64,000 bases of DNA, from assembly GCF_035222375.1 (NCBI RefSeq), contig NW_026946363.1, positions 3,658,001 to 3,722,000 of the forward strand. The letters are read 5' to 3'. The notes under the pieces were generated by a model. The model saw nothing but the letters and a program-made list of their open reading frames with translations, made no database searches and was not told the DNA's origin. The stretch is from Podospora pseudocomata. Lineage: Eukaryota > Ascomycota > Sordariomycetes > Sordariales > Podosporaceae. Positions within the stretch are counted from its first letter, which is position 1. The number at the start of each line of letters is the position of its first letter. Position numbers and translations under genes: made by a program. Below are positions 11,967-22,969 of this stretch, one piece after another.

Positions 11967-12506
11967 ATGGCAAGCTCAAACCACCACCACCACAACCACC
12001 CTCACAATTCGTACCCCAACAGCGCAGCCAGCCAGTCCCAAACACCAATATCCCCCCCGGGCCTGAACGGCGGCGGCGGTGGTGGTGAGGATGGGGACAA
12101 GCCCCGGCTGACAAAGGAGCAGAAAAAGACTAATCACATCCAGTCTGGTATGTTCTCCTCTCTCTTTCTCTTTCTCTCCCCCCCGACTTTTTTGTTGACG
12201 GAAGGGGGGAAAACAGAACAAAAACGGCGGCTTGCTATTCGCCAGGCGTATGATGATTTGTGCACGCAGGTTCCTGGGCTGGAGGGGCAGGCGAGGTCAG
12301 AGGGGGTGGTGCTGAATGGGGTTGTGGGTTATGTCAGGAAGCTGATGCTGGAGAGGCAGAGGATGATTGCCGAATGTGAGGCTAGGAGGTTGGAGGTTCC
12401 GGCTGGGGTGAGGGAAGGGTTGGCAAACATGCCGGTTGGGTTTTTGGACGAGGGGGAAGTGGGGAGGGATGGGAGTGGGAGTGTTAGTCCTGGGAAGGGG
12501 AGTTAA
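11967..12506 (+). CDS. small bHLH transcription factor (Ino4-like)
   Basis: Two exons (11967-12147 and 12217-12506) encode about 156 aa. The N-terminus is His-, Asn- and Gly-rich. A basic helix-loop-helix domain follows: basic region with NHIQS joined to EQKRRLAIR, helix 1 AYDDLCTQVPGL, loop, and helix 2 SEGVVLNGVVGYVRKLM, ending in a short charged helix. The E and RR of the basic region are those that read E-box half sites in this family. Fungal proteins of this size and form include Ino4-type factors, which work as dimers in the nucleus; the exact target is not visible here. The 69-nt intron (12148-12216) splits the basic region itself, is 3n long and has no stop. The ATG at 11967 is chosen because upstream in-frame sequence is low-complexity leader and the His-rich start is common in relatives; this choice is moderate. 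Confidence 0.82.
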   Translation: MASSNHHHHNHPHNSYPNSAASQSQTPISPPGLNGGGGGGEDGDKPRLTKEQKKTNHIQSGMFSSLFLFLSPPTFLLTEGGKTEQKRRLAIRQAYDDLCTQVPGLEGQARSEGVVLNGVVGYVRKLMLERQRMIAECEARRLEVPAGVREGLANMPVGFLDEGEVGRDGSGSVSPGKGS

Positions 12507-14344
12507 GGGGGGAGGGAGTGATGGGTGGATGGGTGGATGGGTTGGGAGAGTTATAGGATAGAGGTGGAAGTGTTGGTTTTTTGTGTATATTTGTTGGGGG
12601 TATGAGTTGATGGTATTGATGGGTTGAAGGCGTTTGGAAAGCGGAGATATCTTCGGTTGGTTTCATAAGGAGGAGTCAATAATTCTAGATGATGTTTCTC
12701 CCGCTTGGGAGGTAGCGATTAGTTGCAATAGAATTGACAATGATTTTCAAGATGAGGATTAGCTTTCATGGCTTTGGGGTCTAGCTACTCTGTACAATAG
12801 TTATTTGTGAGTTTTTGCCAAGGACTAAACACCCACAATCGTCCCTCCTGGCATTATCGAAGGACCCTCCTCGGCTTCACCGTCCGCAATGACATCATAA
12901 GACCCCTCCAAAACTCAACGTCAACATCAGTTCGACCAGGGTCAAGGAAAAGTCAAGTTGAAATAACCACAGCCTAATTGTGCCTGACAGCTTTCGTCTA
13001 GAGTAGCGGAAAAAGATGAGCCTATCGAAGAGAGGGAAATGAGGCACTACAGCAGAAACGGCTCACGCCAGTATGATACAGCAGTTAATATTACAAGGTA
13101 TAGCCGCTTGTGACCAGCTGCTCACGAGGCGAGTGAGTATTGGCCACTGCGCCACATGAGCACTGCGTCATCGCTTCAGAACTGTGGCAGGGAACGGCAA
13201 TTTTCTGGAGCACTACTTACTGTTTGGGCTTGGTTTTACGCCCGACACGAGCGGAGATAGCGGAGTAGTGGGCATCTCCTTTGCAAGCTACGGACGTGAG
13301 CGAGCTGTCGCTGTTCGCTCCTTCGGGGTCCTCGGGAGGGGGGACAATCTTCCCGAGTCTGTGGTGTTGGATTTACAAACAAACCATTGCTGGGATGATC
13401 GATCATTCCTGAAGCGATCAAAATCTAAAAGAGAACAAGGGAGAAACAGTGTAACACATGTGTGGGAGGGAGGACAACGTGTAGTCTTTATATCTGCCGT
13501 TTAATAGGGAATATGCCTAGCAGGTGTTGATGGTGGTCAGTGCCCTGGGCCTGGTGTCACTGAGCACCAGCAACAAAGATTCCAAATTTGGATCCCATGC
13601 TTCAACTGAGGTCGACTTCTGGGCGTTCATCTGATGTTTGCAAAACCAGGATGTGGTTTGTTTTCTGTACCAGAGATGGGAACGACAGTGATACAGCATC
13701 GATAGCTACAGCGGCGGTACAGGATATTGGCGAGGAGCGAGGCGCCCTCATCTATTCGTGTACTCTGACGCCAACAGGCCAACCTGCGAGGCCCCCCGAA
13801 CGTCTCAGTTTCAAGAGAACAGCAACCAGCAGTAGCGCTCGCCCGGCCAATACGACAACGCCGCCCACCATGGAGCCTTGCCTTGGTTCCGCTGCGGGCC
13901 CAACACCAGTAACAGGAGATCAGCGGCCAGGCCGATGCCCATCAGGCCTCCCAACCCTTCGACGATCTTCTTTTCCGTCACCTGTCATCACAGAGCCTCA
14001 CCCAAGACAAGTTGGCGGCTTCCTAGTCTCTTTCCCATCTCCAGCTTCCTCACCGCAACAAGATTCTTTGAAAGACACCAACAACGATCAGGCGTTGCTT
14101 GCAAATTACCTACCGCTTACTTGAGAGCTGCAGCTGCATCTGCATGACTGGTTCCTCCCACCAACACCGCCGCCGATAGAACCCCTCGAACGAACCCCTC
14201 CCTACCCTGGAAAAATTGCCCCGCTCTCTTCGCGATCCTTCTACAACACACTCCCAGCCCCCCTCTGACTCTTGCTTTGCAGCATCTCAGCACACAAACT
14301 TTAGCTTTTCTCCAATCCAGCAAGGAGAAACAACGACTCAACTG
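12507..14344. other. intergenic stretch before the DUF3824-like gene
   Basis: No supported gene. The start is a G-rich 3' UTR-like stretch with GGATGGGT repeats at about 12519-12545. From about 13,760 on, the sequence is the C-rich leader and promoter of the gene starting at 14345. Open frames of 60-178 codons here overlap one another in several frames and lack homology that I can recognise. Confidence 0.4.
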
Positions 14345-16552
14345 ATGGCCAGCTACAACGACCCCTACGACATCCCCACGAGGGAGCGCACAACCCGGCG
14401 CTACTACCGGGAAGAGCGCCGTGAGGACCCTCGGGCTTATGACACCCGCGACAGCTATCTCAATGTCCAGTCTTCGCGCGACCTGGTACCGCGGGCCCGC
14501 GAGGACAGCGATCTCTCTGTAGAAGAGATCCGTCGTGACTTCCCTCCTCCCGGCTACTCAACCCGTGATTTGCGCCGCGCCCGCTCTGCCGAACCTGGAC
14601 AGTACGACGACTATGACGACCGCCGGTCTCACTACAGCCGCTATGATGACCGCAGCGCTTACGGTCATGAGCATGACCGCCGGTCTCTGAGGAGGACAGA
14701 CAGCTACTACGAGGAACAGCACAAGAAGAAGGTCCGCATGCTGTCGAAGCAGGAGCAAATCATTGCTGCTATCAGCGGAGCTGCCATCGCTATCGGTGGT
14801 AAGGAGCTGTATGACCGCCGCGAGGCCAACCAGGCCGGCACTCCCGAAGTGCAGCGCAACATTCTGGCTTCTGTCGCCCTCGGAGCTGCAGGCGCTCTTG
14901 CGGGATACCAGGGGACTGAGTTCTACAACAAGAAGAAGGAGAAGGAAGAGAAAAAGATCTTGGCTCACCGAGGTTATTATTCGGACGATGACGGAGAAAG
15001 CGCAAAAGAGAAGAAGGGCCACAAGAACTTCCTCGAGAGCGCTCTCGCTGCTGCGGGCTTGGGTGGTGCCGTCAAGGCTCTGACCGGCAAGGACAAGGAC
15101 AAGGACGACAAGTCTGACACCAGGAGCCGTCGTGATACCAGCCGTTCAAGATCGAGATCGAGGTCTAGGTCCCGGTCTACCTCTCGCTCTCGGGGTGAGA
15201 AGGGCAAGGGTGAAGGCGCCAACAAGATCCAAAAGGCAGCTATGGCCTCGCTCATTGCCGGTGCCACCGAAGCTTTCCGCATTTCCAAGCAGCCCGGTTC
15301 ATGGAAGGGCGAGAAGGCTAAGCGCGTCTTTACTGCTGCCGCCGGTGCTGCCACACTCGACGCTGCTCAGGATACTGAGAAGGCCGGCAGCAAGCTCGGC
15401 TTGGCTGAGGCCGTCATGGGTGGTCTGCTCGGCAACCGCGTCATCAACGGTTCCAAAAAGAACATCGAGATGGATGAGAAGACAGGCCGATCGCGATCGA
15501 GATCTCGCCGGCGTTCCAAGAGTGGCGACAGCCAGAGTGGAGGTGGTGTGAGCGGTCTGGCCGCTCTTGCCACAGCTGGCTTGGGCGCCTTTGCCGGCAA
15601 GAAGATCATGGACAGCCATGAGCGGTCCAAATCTCGTGGCCGGAGCGCCGATTCATACGACAGCCGTGATGGCGATCGTCGCCGCAGCAGGAGCCGCAGC
15701 GTTGTCGACTCGGCCCGCCGAAAGATGGCCAAGATCGGCCTCGGTAATGGTCCCGATGACGACGACAGGGATCGTCGCAGAGACCGTAGCCGCGACCGTG
15801 ACTACAGCCGCAGCCGGAGCCATGACCGTGGACACCGGGACGACCATGACGACCGCTCTTCGCGCCGCCACAGAGATGACGACAGAGACTACGACAAACG
15901 GCGCCGCGATTCAGACTATGACGACACCCGTTCCCACCGCAGCGGTGGAGGACGTGATCGTTCACGCCGCCGGGGACACTCGCTATCAGATGACGATTTA
16001 GGGGATTCAGATGATGACAAGAGACGTGGAAGCAAGATGAGAGGTAAGCAAATTCTCACCACCGGCCTGGCTGCCGTGGCGACCATCCACGCAGCCCACA
16101 GTGTCTATTCGAGCATGGAGAAGCGAAATCTACGACACAAGGCGGTCAAAGACGGAAGACTGAGTGAAGAGCAAGCCAAGAAGATGAAGAAGAAGGCCCT
16201 GCTGCAAGATGCGGCGGCGGTGGGCATTGCTGCTCTCGGTGTCAAGGGTGCCCTTCACGAGATCAAGGAAGCCCGCGAGCTGAAGCACGAGCTGCACGAG
16301 TGGAAGGAGGAGAGGGCAGAGAGACGCAAACGACGGCTTGAGAGGCAGCTGGAGATGGTTCACGGAGATGTCAACAGTGGTAGCGGTGGCAGCGATAGGG
16401 GTGGCGGTGACAGGCAGGTGGGAAGGCACAGGGCAGATAACTGGTCTTCCCCGAACCCTCCACGGACAGAGCGGTACTATGGCGAAGGACCTCGGTATTC
16501 TGATGGAAACCCATACGCCGCCCTGCCTCCACCTCCATACGACAGGAGGTGA
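14345..16552 (+). CDS. RS-rich DUF3824-like protein
   Basis: A single exon encodes 735 aa. The first third is rich in Asp, Arg and Tyr. Several Ala/Gly-rich hydrophobic segments follow (for example IIAAISGAAIAIGGKELYD, ILASVALGAAGALAGY, SGLAALATAGLGAFAGKKI), each followed by charged residues. Between them are RS dipeptide runs (RSRSRSRSRSRSTSRSR), then an Arg/Asp repeat region and a Pro/Tyr-rich C-terminus. This alternation of glycine-zipper-like helices with RS and DR stretches matches fungal proteins assigned to DUF3824, whose function is not known. The hydrophobic segments could insert in or associate with membranes; that is inference. The start is the ATG at 14345 (MASYNDPYDIP); earlier in-frame codons look like leader. 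A GTAAGC at about 16044 is donor-like, but the frame continues with coherent coding sequence, so I do not splice it. Confidence 0.82.
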   Translation: MASYNDPYDIPTRERTTRRYYREERREDPRAYDTRDSYLNVQSSRDLVPRAREDSDLSVEEIRRDFPPPGYSTRDLRRARSAEPGQYDDYDDRRSHYSRYDDRSAYGHEHDRRSLRRTDSYYEEQHKKKVRMLSKQEQIIAAISGAAIAIGGKELYDRREANQAGTPEVQRNILASVALGAAGALAGYQGTEFYNKKKEKEEKKILAHRGYYSDDDGESAKEKKGHKNFLESALAAAGLGGAVKALTGKDKDKDDKSDTRSRRDTSRSRSRSRSRSRSTSRSRGEKGKGEGANKIQKAAMASLIAGATEAFRISKQPGSWKGEKAKRVFTAAAGAATLDAAQDTEKAGSKLGLAEAVMGGLLGNRVINGSKKNIEMDEKTGRSRSRSRRRSKSGDSQSGGGVSGLAALATAGLGAFAGKKIMDSHERSKSRGRSADSYDSRDGDRRRSRSRSVVDSARRKMAKIGLGNGPDDDDRDRRRDRSRDRDYSRSRSHDRGHRDDHDDRSSRRHRDDDRDYDKRRRDSDYDDTRSHRSGGGRDRSRRRGHSLSDDDLGDSDDDKRRGSKMRGKQILTTGLAAVATIHAAHSVYSSMEKRNLRHKAVKDGRLSEEQAKKMKKKALLQDAAAVGIAALGVKGALHEIKEARELKHELHEWKEERAERRKRRLERQLEMVHGDVNSGSGGSDRGGGDRQVGRHRADNWSSPNPPRTERYYGEGPRYSDGNPYAALPPPPYDRR

Positions 16553-16657
16553 GGGGTCGTGACGACTTATCACCATTCTTTGGATGTCACTTGTCCTACG
16601 ACTCTGGCAACTATCCGTCCTACCCGCCGTGCCTCACGGCCAGCCCATGGTTTTGGG

Positions 16658-16738
<81 letters not shown>

Positions 16739-18004
16739 TGTTTGCGCACCATAAAAACCCCAGCCTCATATTAAACAAAGCTTCTTAATGTCTTGTTTCC
16801 GTCAACGAATCCGTGCCGCACAATTACACGCACACAAAACCTGCCACCCAACACCAGCCCCGAGCCGCCGCCGCTATTCACCCACAACGCCGCCACCGCC
16901 GCACAAGCTTACGGGGTCGTCATCTCAACCACCTCTCAAATTCTCTCACCCCCTTCTGTCACACCTCATCAGCAGCAGGGTCAGTGCTCTCGGATACTAG
17001 ATCTCGAGGAGCTCTGCGGTTGCAAATGGTTAATGGCGGGCTGCTCTTTACGACATGATGACTTTTGTTTTGCTTTTCTATTTCCTTTCTGTTCAAACAC
17101 ACAAATCCAAAAACTTACTTAAAGAGCATGTTCTAATTAATCTTTTTCTTCTGTGACAGATCACCGCCGTTAAACGGCATATCACGGCCAACCTCGATCC
17201 AGCCCAGCCCAGACCAACCAACATCAAACCCACCTTCCAGCTTTTTTTCTTTGTTTGACCCGCTCACATTATCCTGGTCGAACAGCAGGGTGGCAGAGTG
17301 GGGGGATTACCCAAAACCGGGGGAGTATCGTTTGTGCTTCGCTGCTGTGCGTGTTGCTGTTGTGCAACATGGCACTTGAGTATATGCGGTATCTGGTGAT
17401 CTACAGTTCGGGTTTACTCGGGTGTTAGGATAGGGTAACGAAATGGTATCACGACCAAGTTTTCTTATCTCTCTCTTCTGTTTATGCCTTATGATCTAGA
17501 CGGATTTGTTTTTTGGATGGGGGGAAGATAGGGAGGATACTTTTTGGAACACACTGGGTTGGTGATACCTTGGTATGTTTGTTTGGTTTTTGGCTGGTCT
17601 TACTCTCTTTCCTTCCTTTCCTGGGAGGCATGGATCTGATGGATGATTGAACGAGATGATGAAATGAGAATGAGGTGATGAGCAATGAATGGTATTTAGG
17701 AGGTGGAGGTAGAGGGGGATATATACGTACGGGCGGGTTTGTTGCCTTGTCTTTTTCCATGTCATTTTTTTCCAGTTTTTGGATTTTATGATGTTTTCCT
17801 TTTTGGTAGTTTGAGCTTTTGTTCTTGATGCTTATGATGATTATGAAATGTCAAAAAAATGGATGGATTAAAGGTGCTTTTTGGTATTTTCCACGCTTGT
17901 GATGATGGTTGATTTTCATGCTATGTAAATGCGTCTGTATACTTCCCTCCTTTATGCCAACCACCTTTCCACTTCTCACAAATCATTTCCGGGTATCGGT
18001 GCTC
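16553..18004. other. 3' spacer between converging DUF3824-like gene and PRP16
   Basis: No supported gene. Both flanking genes end here, so the stretch should hold two 3' UTRs. It starts with a long AC microsatellite and is otherwise T-rich on the right side, as expected for the downstream parts of the minus-strand PRP16 gene. Confidence 0.45.
16659..16733. repeat. (AC)n microsatellite, about 37 units
   Basis: An essentially perfect AC dinucleotide run that begins 107 bases after the stop codon of the DUF3824-like gene, so it probably lies within its 3' UTR. Alternating purine-pyrimidine tracts of this length can adopt Z-DNA and are prone to slippage. Confidence 0.97.
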
Positions 18005-21001
18005 TCAAAACCCCCTCCCAGCCCTCTTCCTCACGGGCTTCACTACCGCCCCCGACGTGACTGTCTTTTTATCTTTACTCTTCCCCGCCGGACCAGCCTT
18101 CTTCACCAGCTTCAGCTCCTCCTCGGCCTGCACCTCCTCCTCATGCCTCTTCTTATCCGCCGCCATCTGCGCCTCAATCTCCATCTTCTTGTTAAACTCG
18201 GTCTCCGTGATCCTCTTCTCCCTAGCCGAATACCCCTTCTCCTTGACCGAATAAAACACCCCGCCCAGCTCGGCCAGCCAGTGAGGATCCACCGACGTGA
18301 CCGTAGACATGTACTCCTTCGACGTCAGGATCAGCTCATGATAAATGACATAATCCGGCAAGAACCCCAGCCCATAAAGCGCGCTCGTCGGGTGGAGCTG
18401 GACCGTCACTGACGTTCGCAAATTAATGTACTCGCCTATGCCCTTGACTTTGGCCGCCTGATGGTAATACCCCGAGCAGATGCACTTCCGGATCACGTCC
18501 CAGTCCGTCCCGCAGCTCACCATTTCCATCTGCTGCATCTTCATGATATCCAGCAGCTGGTCCCGGACCTCTTTCGCGCGGCGGAGGGACTTGGAGTGCA
18601 AAAAGTGCTGGACGCACCACCGGTCGCTGTACCCGTTTGCTTTCCACTGCGTGTAGACGTGGAGATAGGTCAGGTGGTCTGATTCTGGCACGAAGAACTT
18701 CTCCCGTGCGGTGTCGGATTCCTCCTGGCGTTCTTTAGGTCGGAAGAAGACGTTGGGGACGGAGAGCATCGAGACGATGGTGACCATCTCTTCGCTGCAG
18801 CCATATTGCTCCGACATGATCAGAAGTTTGGCGAGGGAGGGGTCCATGGGGAAGGCGTTCATCTTCCGTCCCAGGTCGGTCAGCTCGCCGAGGTTGTCCA
18901 GGGCTCCCAGCGCCCACAGGTCGAACAGGGAGGTCGTGATGGTGTCTTGGGGTGGGGGGTCCATAAAGTCAAAGTCGAGCAGGTCTTTGACGCCGAGGGA
19001 CTTGAGGAGCAAGACTGTGTTGCTCAGGTTGGTTCTTTGAATCTCGGGGATTGTGGAGATGTACATCTCGTCTTTGAAGGCCTTTTCGGTGAAAAGACGG
19101 TAGGCCTGTCCGGGGCCGGTTCGCCCGGCACGACCGGAACGCTGCGATGCGTTTGCTTGCGAGATGGGGGTGATTTGTAGCGTGTCCATACCCATTCGTG
19201 GGTTGTACACTTTGAGCTTCGAGTACCCTGCGTCAACCACATACATGATACCATCGACCGTCAAACTGGTCTCGGCAATGTTGGTAGCCACGATACATTT
19301 CCGAACACCCGGGGCAGCTCGGTCGAAAATCTTGGCCTGCAAATCTGCCGGCATTTGACTGTAAATGGGGAGGATGCTGAGCTTTGGAGGATCGTTGAGC
19401 GCATCCAGGCGTTCACGGACAAGCTCACACGTTACCTCGATATCTTCCTGGCCCGTCATGAATACCAGAATATCGCCTGCTGGTTTGCCCACATGAATCG
19501 CCAGGACCTGCTGCACGGCCGCATCCACGTAGTCCTCAACAGGTGACCGGTGAAACATGACATCAACGGGGAATGTTCGGCCCGGGATCGTGAACTCGGG
19601 AGCTCCGCCGTAAAAGTCGGAGAAGCGTTTGGAGTTCATCGTGGCCGAAGTCACGATCAGTTTCAGATCGCGGCGTCTCTGAAGAATCTTTTTGAACAAG
19701 CCCATGAGAACGTCGGTATTGAGCGCTCTTTCGTGGGCTTCATCCATGATGACGCACGAGTATCGATCAAGGTCCGGCTCATTCAGAGATTCTCGAAGCA
19801 ACACACCATCTGTCATGTACTTGATAACCGTCTCTTTGCTGGTGCAGTCCTCGAAACGAATCGCATAGCCCACTGTACTCCCGAGTTTTACTTCCATTTC
19901 CTCAGCCACACGTTTGGCAACACTCATTGCTGCTACTCTTCGGGGTTGTGTGCACCCAATCATACCAAACTTGCCGTAGCCATCTTCATACAGAAACTGG
20001 GCCAGCTGTGTCGTTTTGCCAGAGCCTGTTTCTCCGACCACAATGACCACTTGGTTGTCTCGAATTACCCGTAGCAAATCTTCGCGAACAGCAAACGCTG
20101 GAAGATACTCCCGTTGTTCTTTCAAGGATTTGCTTTGACTGAAGTTGCTTGCGCCCTCCGACTTCTTCATATGTTCGCTGAATTTGTTCGAGTTTTGCGC
20201 CTTTCCAGATTCCTCACTCGCGATGGGAAGGGCGCTGTCGGTGTCCTCTTCTTTCACCCCCATCAAGTTACCCAGCGCAGTTCCTGCCACCTTTGTTGCC
20301 TCCTGAGCCTGTTTTGCGCGTTCTCTCTGCGTGCGCCTTTCCTTCACAACGCGACTCCCTTTCCTGCTGAAGACAGCCATATCACTTTGGGCATCTCGAA
20401 CGGCAGGAATGGGCTCCAATTGCTTCGTAAAGACAGTTCGTCCGTCCAAGAACGGCGGTCGTAGGTCATGCACGAGAAGATGAACGCGGGTCCCTTCTTG
20501 GTCGTCCTCAAAATCGCGTCCCATATCTCTTCGTTGCGCCACACCGGATGTGAGCATTCTGTTGGTCTCCCACGCATCCACATCCTTTTGTTTCTGCAAC
20601 CGTCGCGCGTTCATGCCGCTGCGCGAAAAGTTGGCGCCCTTTTTCTCTATCAAGGCGGCCTCCCTTTCCTGCGCTGCCCAGCCTGCCTCATCGCCGAATG
20701 GATTATGGGTGTCGTCGCCAAACGTGTGTCCACCCAAGTCATCGTCACCACCATACCAGTCGCGGTCGAGAGCGTTGATGGCATCTTGGTCGTCGACGCC
20801 CTCTGCTGGGCCGTCAAACTCTCGTTGCTTTGGTGTGGATGCGCCAGCCAATCTTGAGCCGGCGCGCGGTGTAGAGCTTCTCGAGTTGAAGCGGTTTTGG
20901 GGGCGGGATGGGATGTCGCTGAATCGATCGTCGTTACGCAGTGGGTTGAAGTCCAGCTTCCTCCGCTTGTTCGAGCGGTCATCTTCGTAGTCGCGGCCCA
21001 T
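18005..21001 (-). CDS. prp16: DEAH-box splicing helicase PRP16
   Basis: This ATP-dependent RNA helicase remodels the spliceosome after the first catalytic step, in the nucleus. A single exon encodes 998 aa. The N-terminal 300 residues are hydrophilic and contain the family-typical [20 protein letters not shown] stretch and [19 protein letters not shown]. The helicase core shows motif [10 protein letters not shown] (residues 323-331), motif II DEAH (420-423), motif III SAT (452-454) and motif [14 protein letters not shown] (620-631), followed by the winged-helix, ratchet and OB regions shared by DEAH helicases. The upstream open frame is longer, but the ATG at 21001 starts the conserved MGRDYEDD, and the extra 58 codons look like leader. 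The N-terminal motifs separate PRP16 from PRP2, PRP22 and PRP43. It diverges from PWP1. Confidence 0.96.
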   Translation of the reverse strand: MGRDYEDDRSNKRRKLDFNPLRNDDRFSDIPSRPQNRFNSRSSTPRAGSRLAGASTPKQREFDGPAEGVDDQDAINALDRDWYGGDDDLGGHTFGDDTHNPFGDEAGWAAQEREAALIEKKGANFSRSGMNARRLQKQKDVDAWETNRMLTSGVAQRRDMGRDFEDDQEGTRVHLLVHDLRPPFLDGRTVFTKQLEPIPAVRDAQSDMAVFSRKGSRVVKERRTQRERAKQAQEATKVAGTALGNLMGVKEEDTDSALPIASEESGKAQNSNKFSEHMKKSEGASNFSQSKSLKEQREYLPAFAVREDLLRVIRDNQVVIVVGETGSGKTTQLAQFLYEDGYGKFGMIGCTQPRRVAAMSVAKRVAEEMEVKLGSTVGYAIRFEDCTSKETVIKYMTDGVLLRESLNEPDLDRYSCVIMDEAHERALNTDVLMGLFKKILQRRRDLKLIVTSATMNSKRFSDFYGGAPEFTIPGRTFPVDVMFHRSPVEDYVDAAVQQVLAIHVGKPAGDILVFMTGQEDIEVTCELVRERLDALNDPPKLSILPIYSQMPADLQAKIFDRAAPGVRKCIVATNIAETSLTVDGIMYVVDAGYSKLKVYNPRMGMDTLQITPISQANASQRSGRAGRTGPGQAYRLFTEKAFKDEMYISTIPEIQRTNLSNTVLLLKSLGVKDLLDFDFMDPPPQDTITTSLFDLWALGALDNLGELTDLGRKMNAFPMDPSLAKLLIMSEQYGCSEEMVTIVSMLSVPNVFFRPKERQEESDTAREKFFVPESDHLTYLHVYTQWKANGYSDRWCVQHFLHSKSLRRAKEVRDQLLDIMKMQQMEMVSCGTDWDVIRKCICSGYYHQAAKVKGIGEYINLRTSVTVQLHPTSALYGLGFLPDYVIYHELILTSKEYMSTVTSVDPHWLAELGGVFYSVKEKGYSAREKRITETEFNKKMEIEAQMAADKKRHEEEVQAEEELKLVKKAGPAGKSKDKKTVTSGAVVKPVRKRAGRGF

Positions 21002-21278
21002 ATTTACTGTTATTAACAAAAATGTATGCTGGATGGAAGTTGTTTTGTTGACTTTAGAGTTCAAGCTTTCCACAGGTTGAGTTGACGTGCAACGAATTGC
21101 GGAGCTCTCCAAGAACCCCTGTCCCACCACCACAGCGCAAGTTCCCGATAAGATAAGCCCCGCTGTCGGTCCCACTAAAAAGTTGAACTGAGGACATCCA
21201 ACTTGTGAAATTTTGCGCCAGCAACATTTGGGACCACTCCAGCATCATCTTCCCTGGTCGTCTACTGCAGCTTTCACC
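21002..21278. promoter_or_regulatory. divergent promoter of prp16 and pwp1
   Basis: Only 277 bp separate the two start codons, so both promoters and both leaders must lie here. No clear TATA box is seen. Linking a splicing helicase and a ribosome-assembly factor in one promoter would allow shared growth control; that is inference. Confidence 0.7.
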
Positions 21279-22969
21279 ATGGCGTCTATGATTACTACTA
21301 CTGCCTGGGTGCCCCGGGGCTTTGCGGCACCGTTCCCCAACAAGTACAAGTTTGACGAGGAAGAATATGAGCGCATCGCTGCTCTCGCCAAGCTGCAGCT
21401 TGATGATGCTGAGGAGGATCTGGCCGAAGCACAAGAGGCCGAGAAGAAGGGGTCAGAAAAGTCCGACAAGAAGAAGGCTGAAAGGGAAACCAAGGATGAT
21501 GACGCTTCAGAGTATGTGTCCCTGGGATTTCATGGGTGTGCGCTTTCTAATAGTTTGAATTTAGCATCGAGATCGACGATGATCTGAAAGAATACGACCT
21601 CGAGCACTACGACGACACAGATGAGGAGGCCGGCGAGGGGCAGTCCATGGGCATGTTCGGCAATGTCAAGTCGCTCGCTTACTACGAATCGAACAAGGAG
21701 GACCCGTACATCACACTTGACCCTGGCGCTGACGAGGACGACGAAGAGCGTGAGGATCTGCAAATTCTGGCTACCGATAACCTTCTGCTCGCCGCCAAGA
21801 TCGAGGACGAACTTGCCCACCTTGAGGTCTATGTCTACGAAGATGCTGCCGATAATCTCTACGTACATCACGATATCATGCTTCCTGCGATTCCACTGTG
21901 CGTCGAGTGGCTGGACTGCCCAGTAAACAAAGCAGGTGTCGATAAGGACTCGGCCGCCAACTTTGTCGCTATTGGGACATTCGACCCCGATATCGAGATT
22001 TGGGACTTGGATACCATCGACTGCATGTACCCAAACGCTATTCTGGGACAGGGCGCCAATCCCGAGGAGGAAACAAAAAAAAAGAAGAAAAAGAAGTCGA
22101 AGAAGGCCAACGATGAATACCACGTTGATGCTGTGCTGGCGCTTGCTGCAAACAGGAAACATCGCAACCTCCTTGCTTCAGGTTCAGCAGACAAGACCAT
22201 CAAACTCTGGGATCTTCACACAGCCAAGTGCGTCAAGTCGTACAGCTACCATACCGACAAGGTCTGCTCGCTCGCCTGGCACGGCGTTGAGTCCACGGTG
22301 CTGTTGAGTGGCAGTTATGATCGCACAGCTGCCATTGCCGACATGCGCGCGCCTGGGGAGCAGCCAATGAGAGTCGGTGTAGAAAGCGACATCGAGACTG
22401 TCAGGTGGGATCCTCATGACCCCAACTTCTTCTATGTGTCGACTGAGAACGGTATTGTCCATTACTTCGACGCCCGCAAGGCCACCAAGGATCCTTCCGC
22501 CAGCAGCTCCGTCTGGAAGCTCCAGGCCCACGACGAGTCTGTTTCATCTTTTGACCTGAACCCGGTTATTCCAGGGTTCATGGTGACTGGTTCGACCGAC
22601 AAGACCGTCAAGATTTGGGACATCACCGCTGCAGGTCCATCGCTTGTTGTCTCTCGCGATTTTGACGTTGGCAAGGTCTTCTCGACGGCTTTCGCTCCTG
22701 ACCGTGAGGTCGCCTTCAGAGTTTCCATTGCCGGCAGCAACGGCAACGTCTCTGTGTGGGACACCAGCACCAACGCCGGCGTCCGCAAGGCCTTTGCCCA
22801 AAAGGTGCCAAATCTTCCCACTCGGGAGGATGGTGCTGAGGACAGGCTGGTTGCGGTCAACAATGATGAGGAGGAGGAGAGCAGCAGTGATGAGGGCGAG
22901 GAAGATGATGAGGATGATGATTCTGAGGAGGATTCGGATGAGGACGGAGACTCCATGGACGAGGATTAA
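21279..22969 (+). CDS. pwp1: periodic tryptophan protein 1 (WD40)
   Basis: PWP1 is a nucleolar WD-repeat protein needed for assembly of the large ribosomal subunit. Two exons (21279-21511 and 21565-22969) encode 545 aa. The 53-nt intron carries GTATGT, a CTAAT branch site and TAG, and the join restores the acidic stretch DIEIDDDLKEYDLEHYDD. The N-terminus has the conserved ITTTAWVPRGFA start. The middle has a Lys-rich run (about 22073-22105), then WD repeats recognisable by SGSADKTIKLWDLH, LLSGSYDRTAAIADMR and TGSTDKTVKIWDI. The C-terminal tail of about 45 residues is almost all Asp, Glu and Ser, as in other PWP1 proteins. The length fits the family. Confidence 0.95.

Noticed and set aside
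13588-14124. 178-codon open frame before the DUF3824-like gene
   Set aside because: Low-complexity Pro/Ser/Thr content, no splice link to the downstream gene and no family resemblance; best read as leader and promoter.
16040-16110. Intron in the DUF3824-like gene at a GTAAGC
   Set aside because: The frame continues with coherent helical coding sequence and no convincing branch site and acceptor follow.
21001-21175. Longer N-terminus for PRP16
   Set aside because: The 58 extra codons have no PRP16-like content and run into the divergent promoter; the conserved start is MGRDYEDD.
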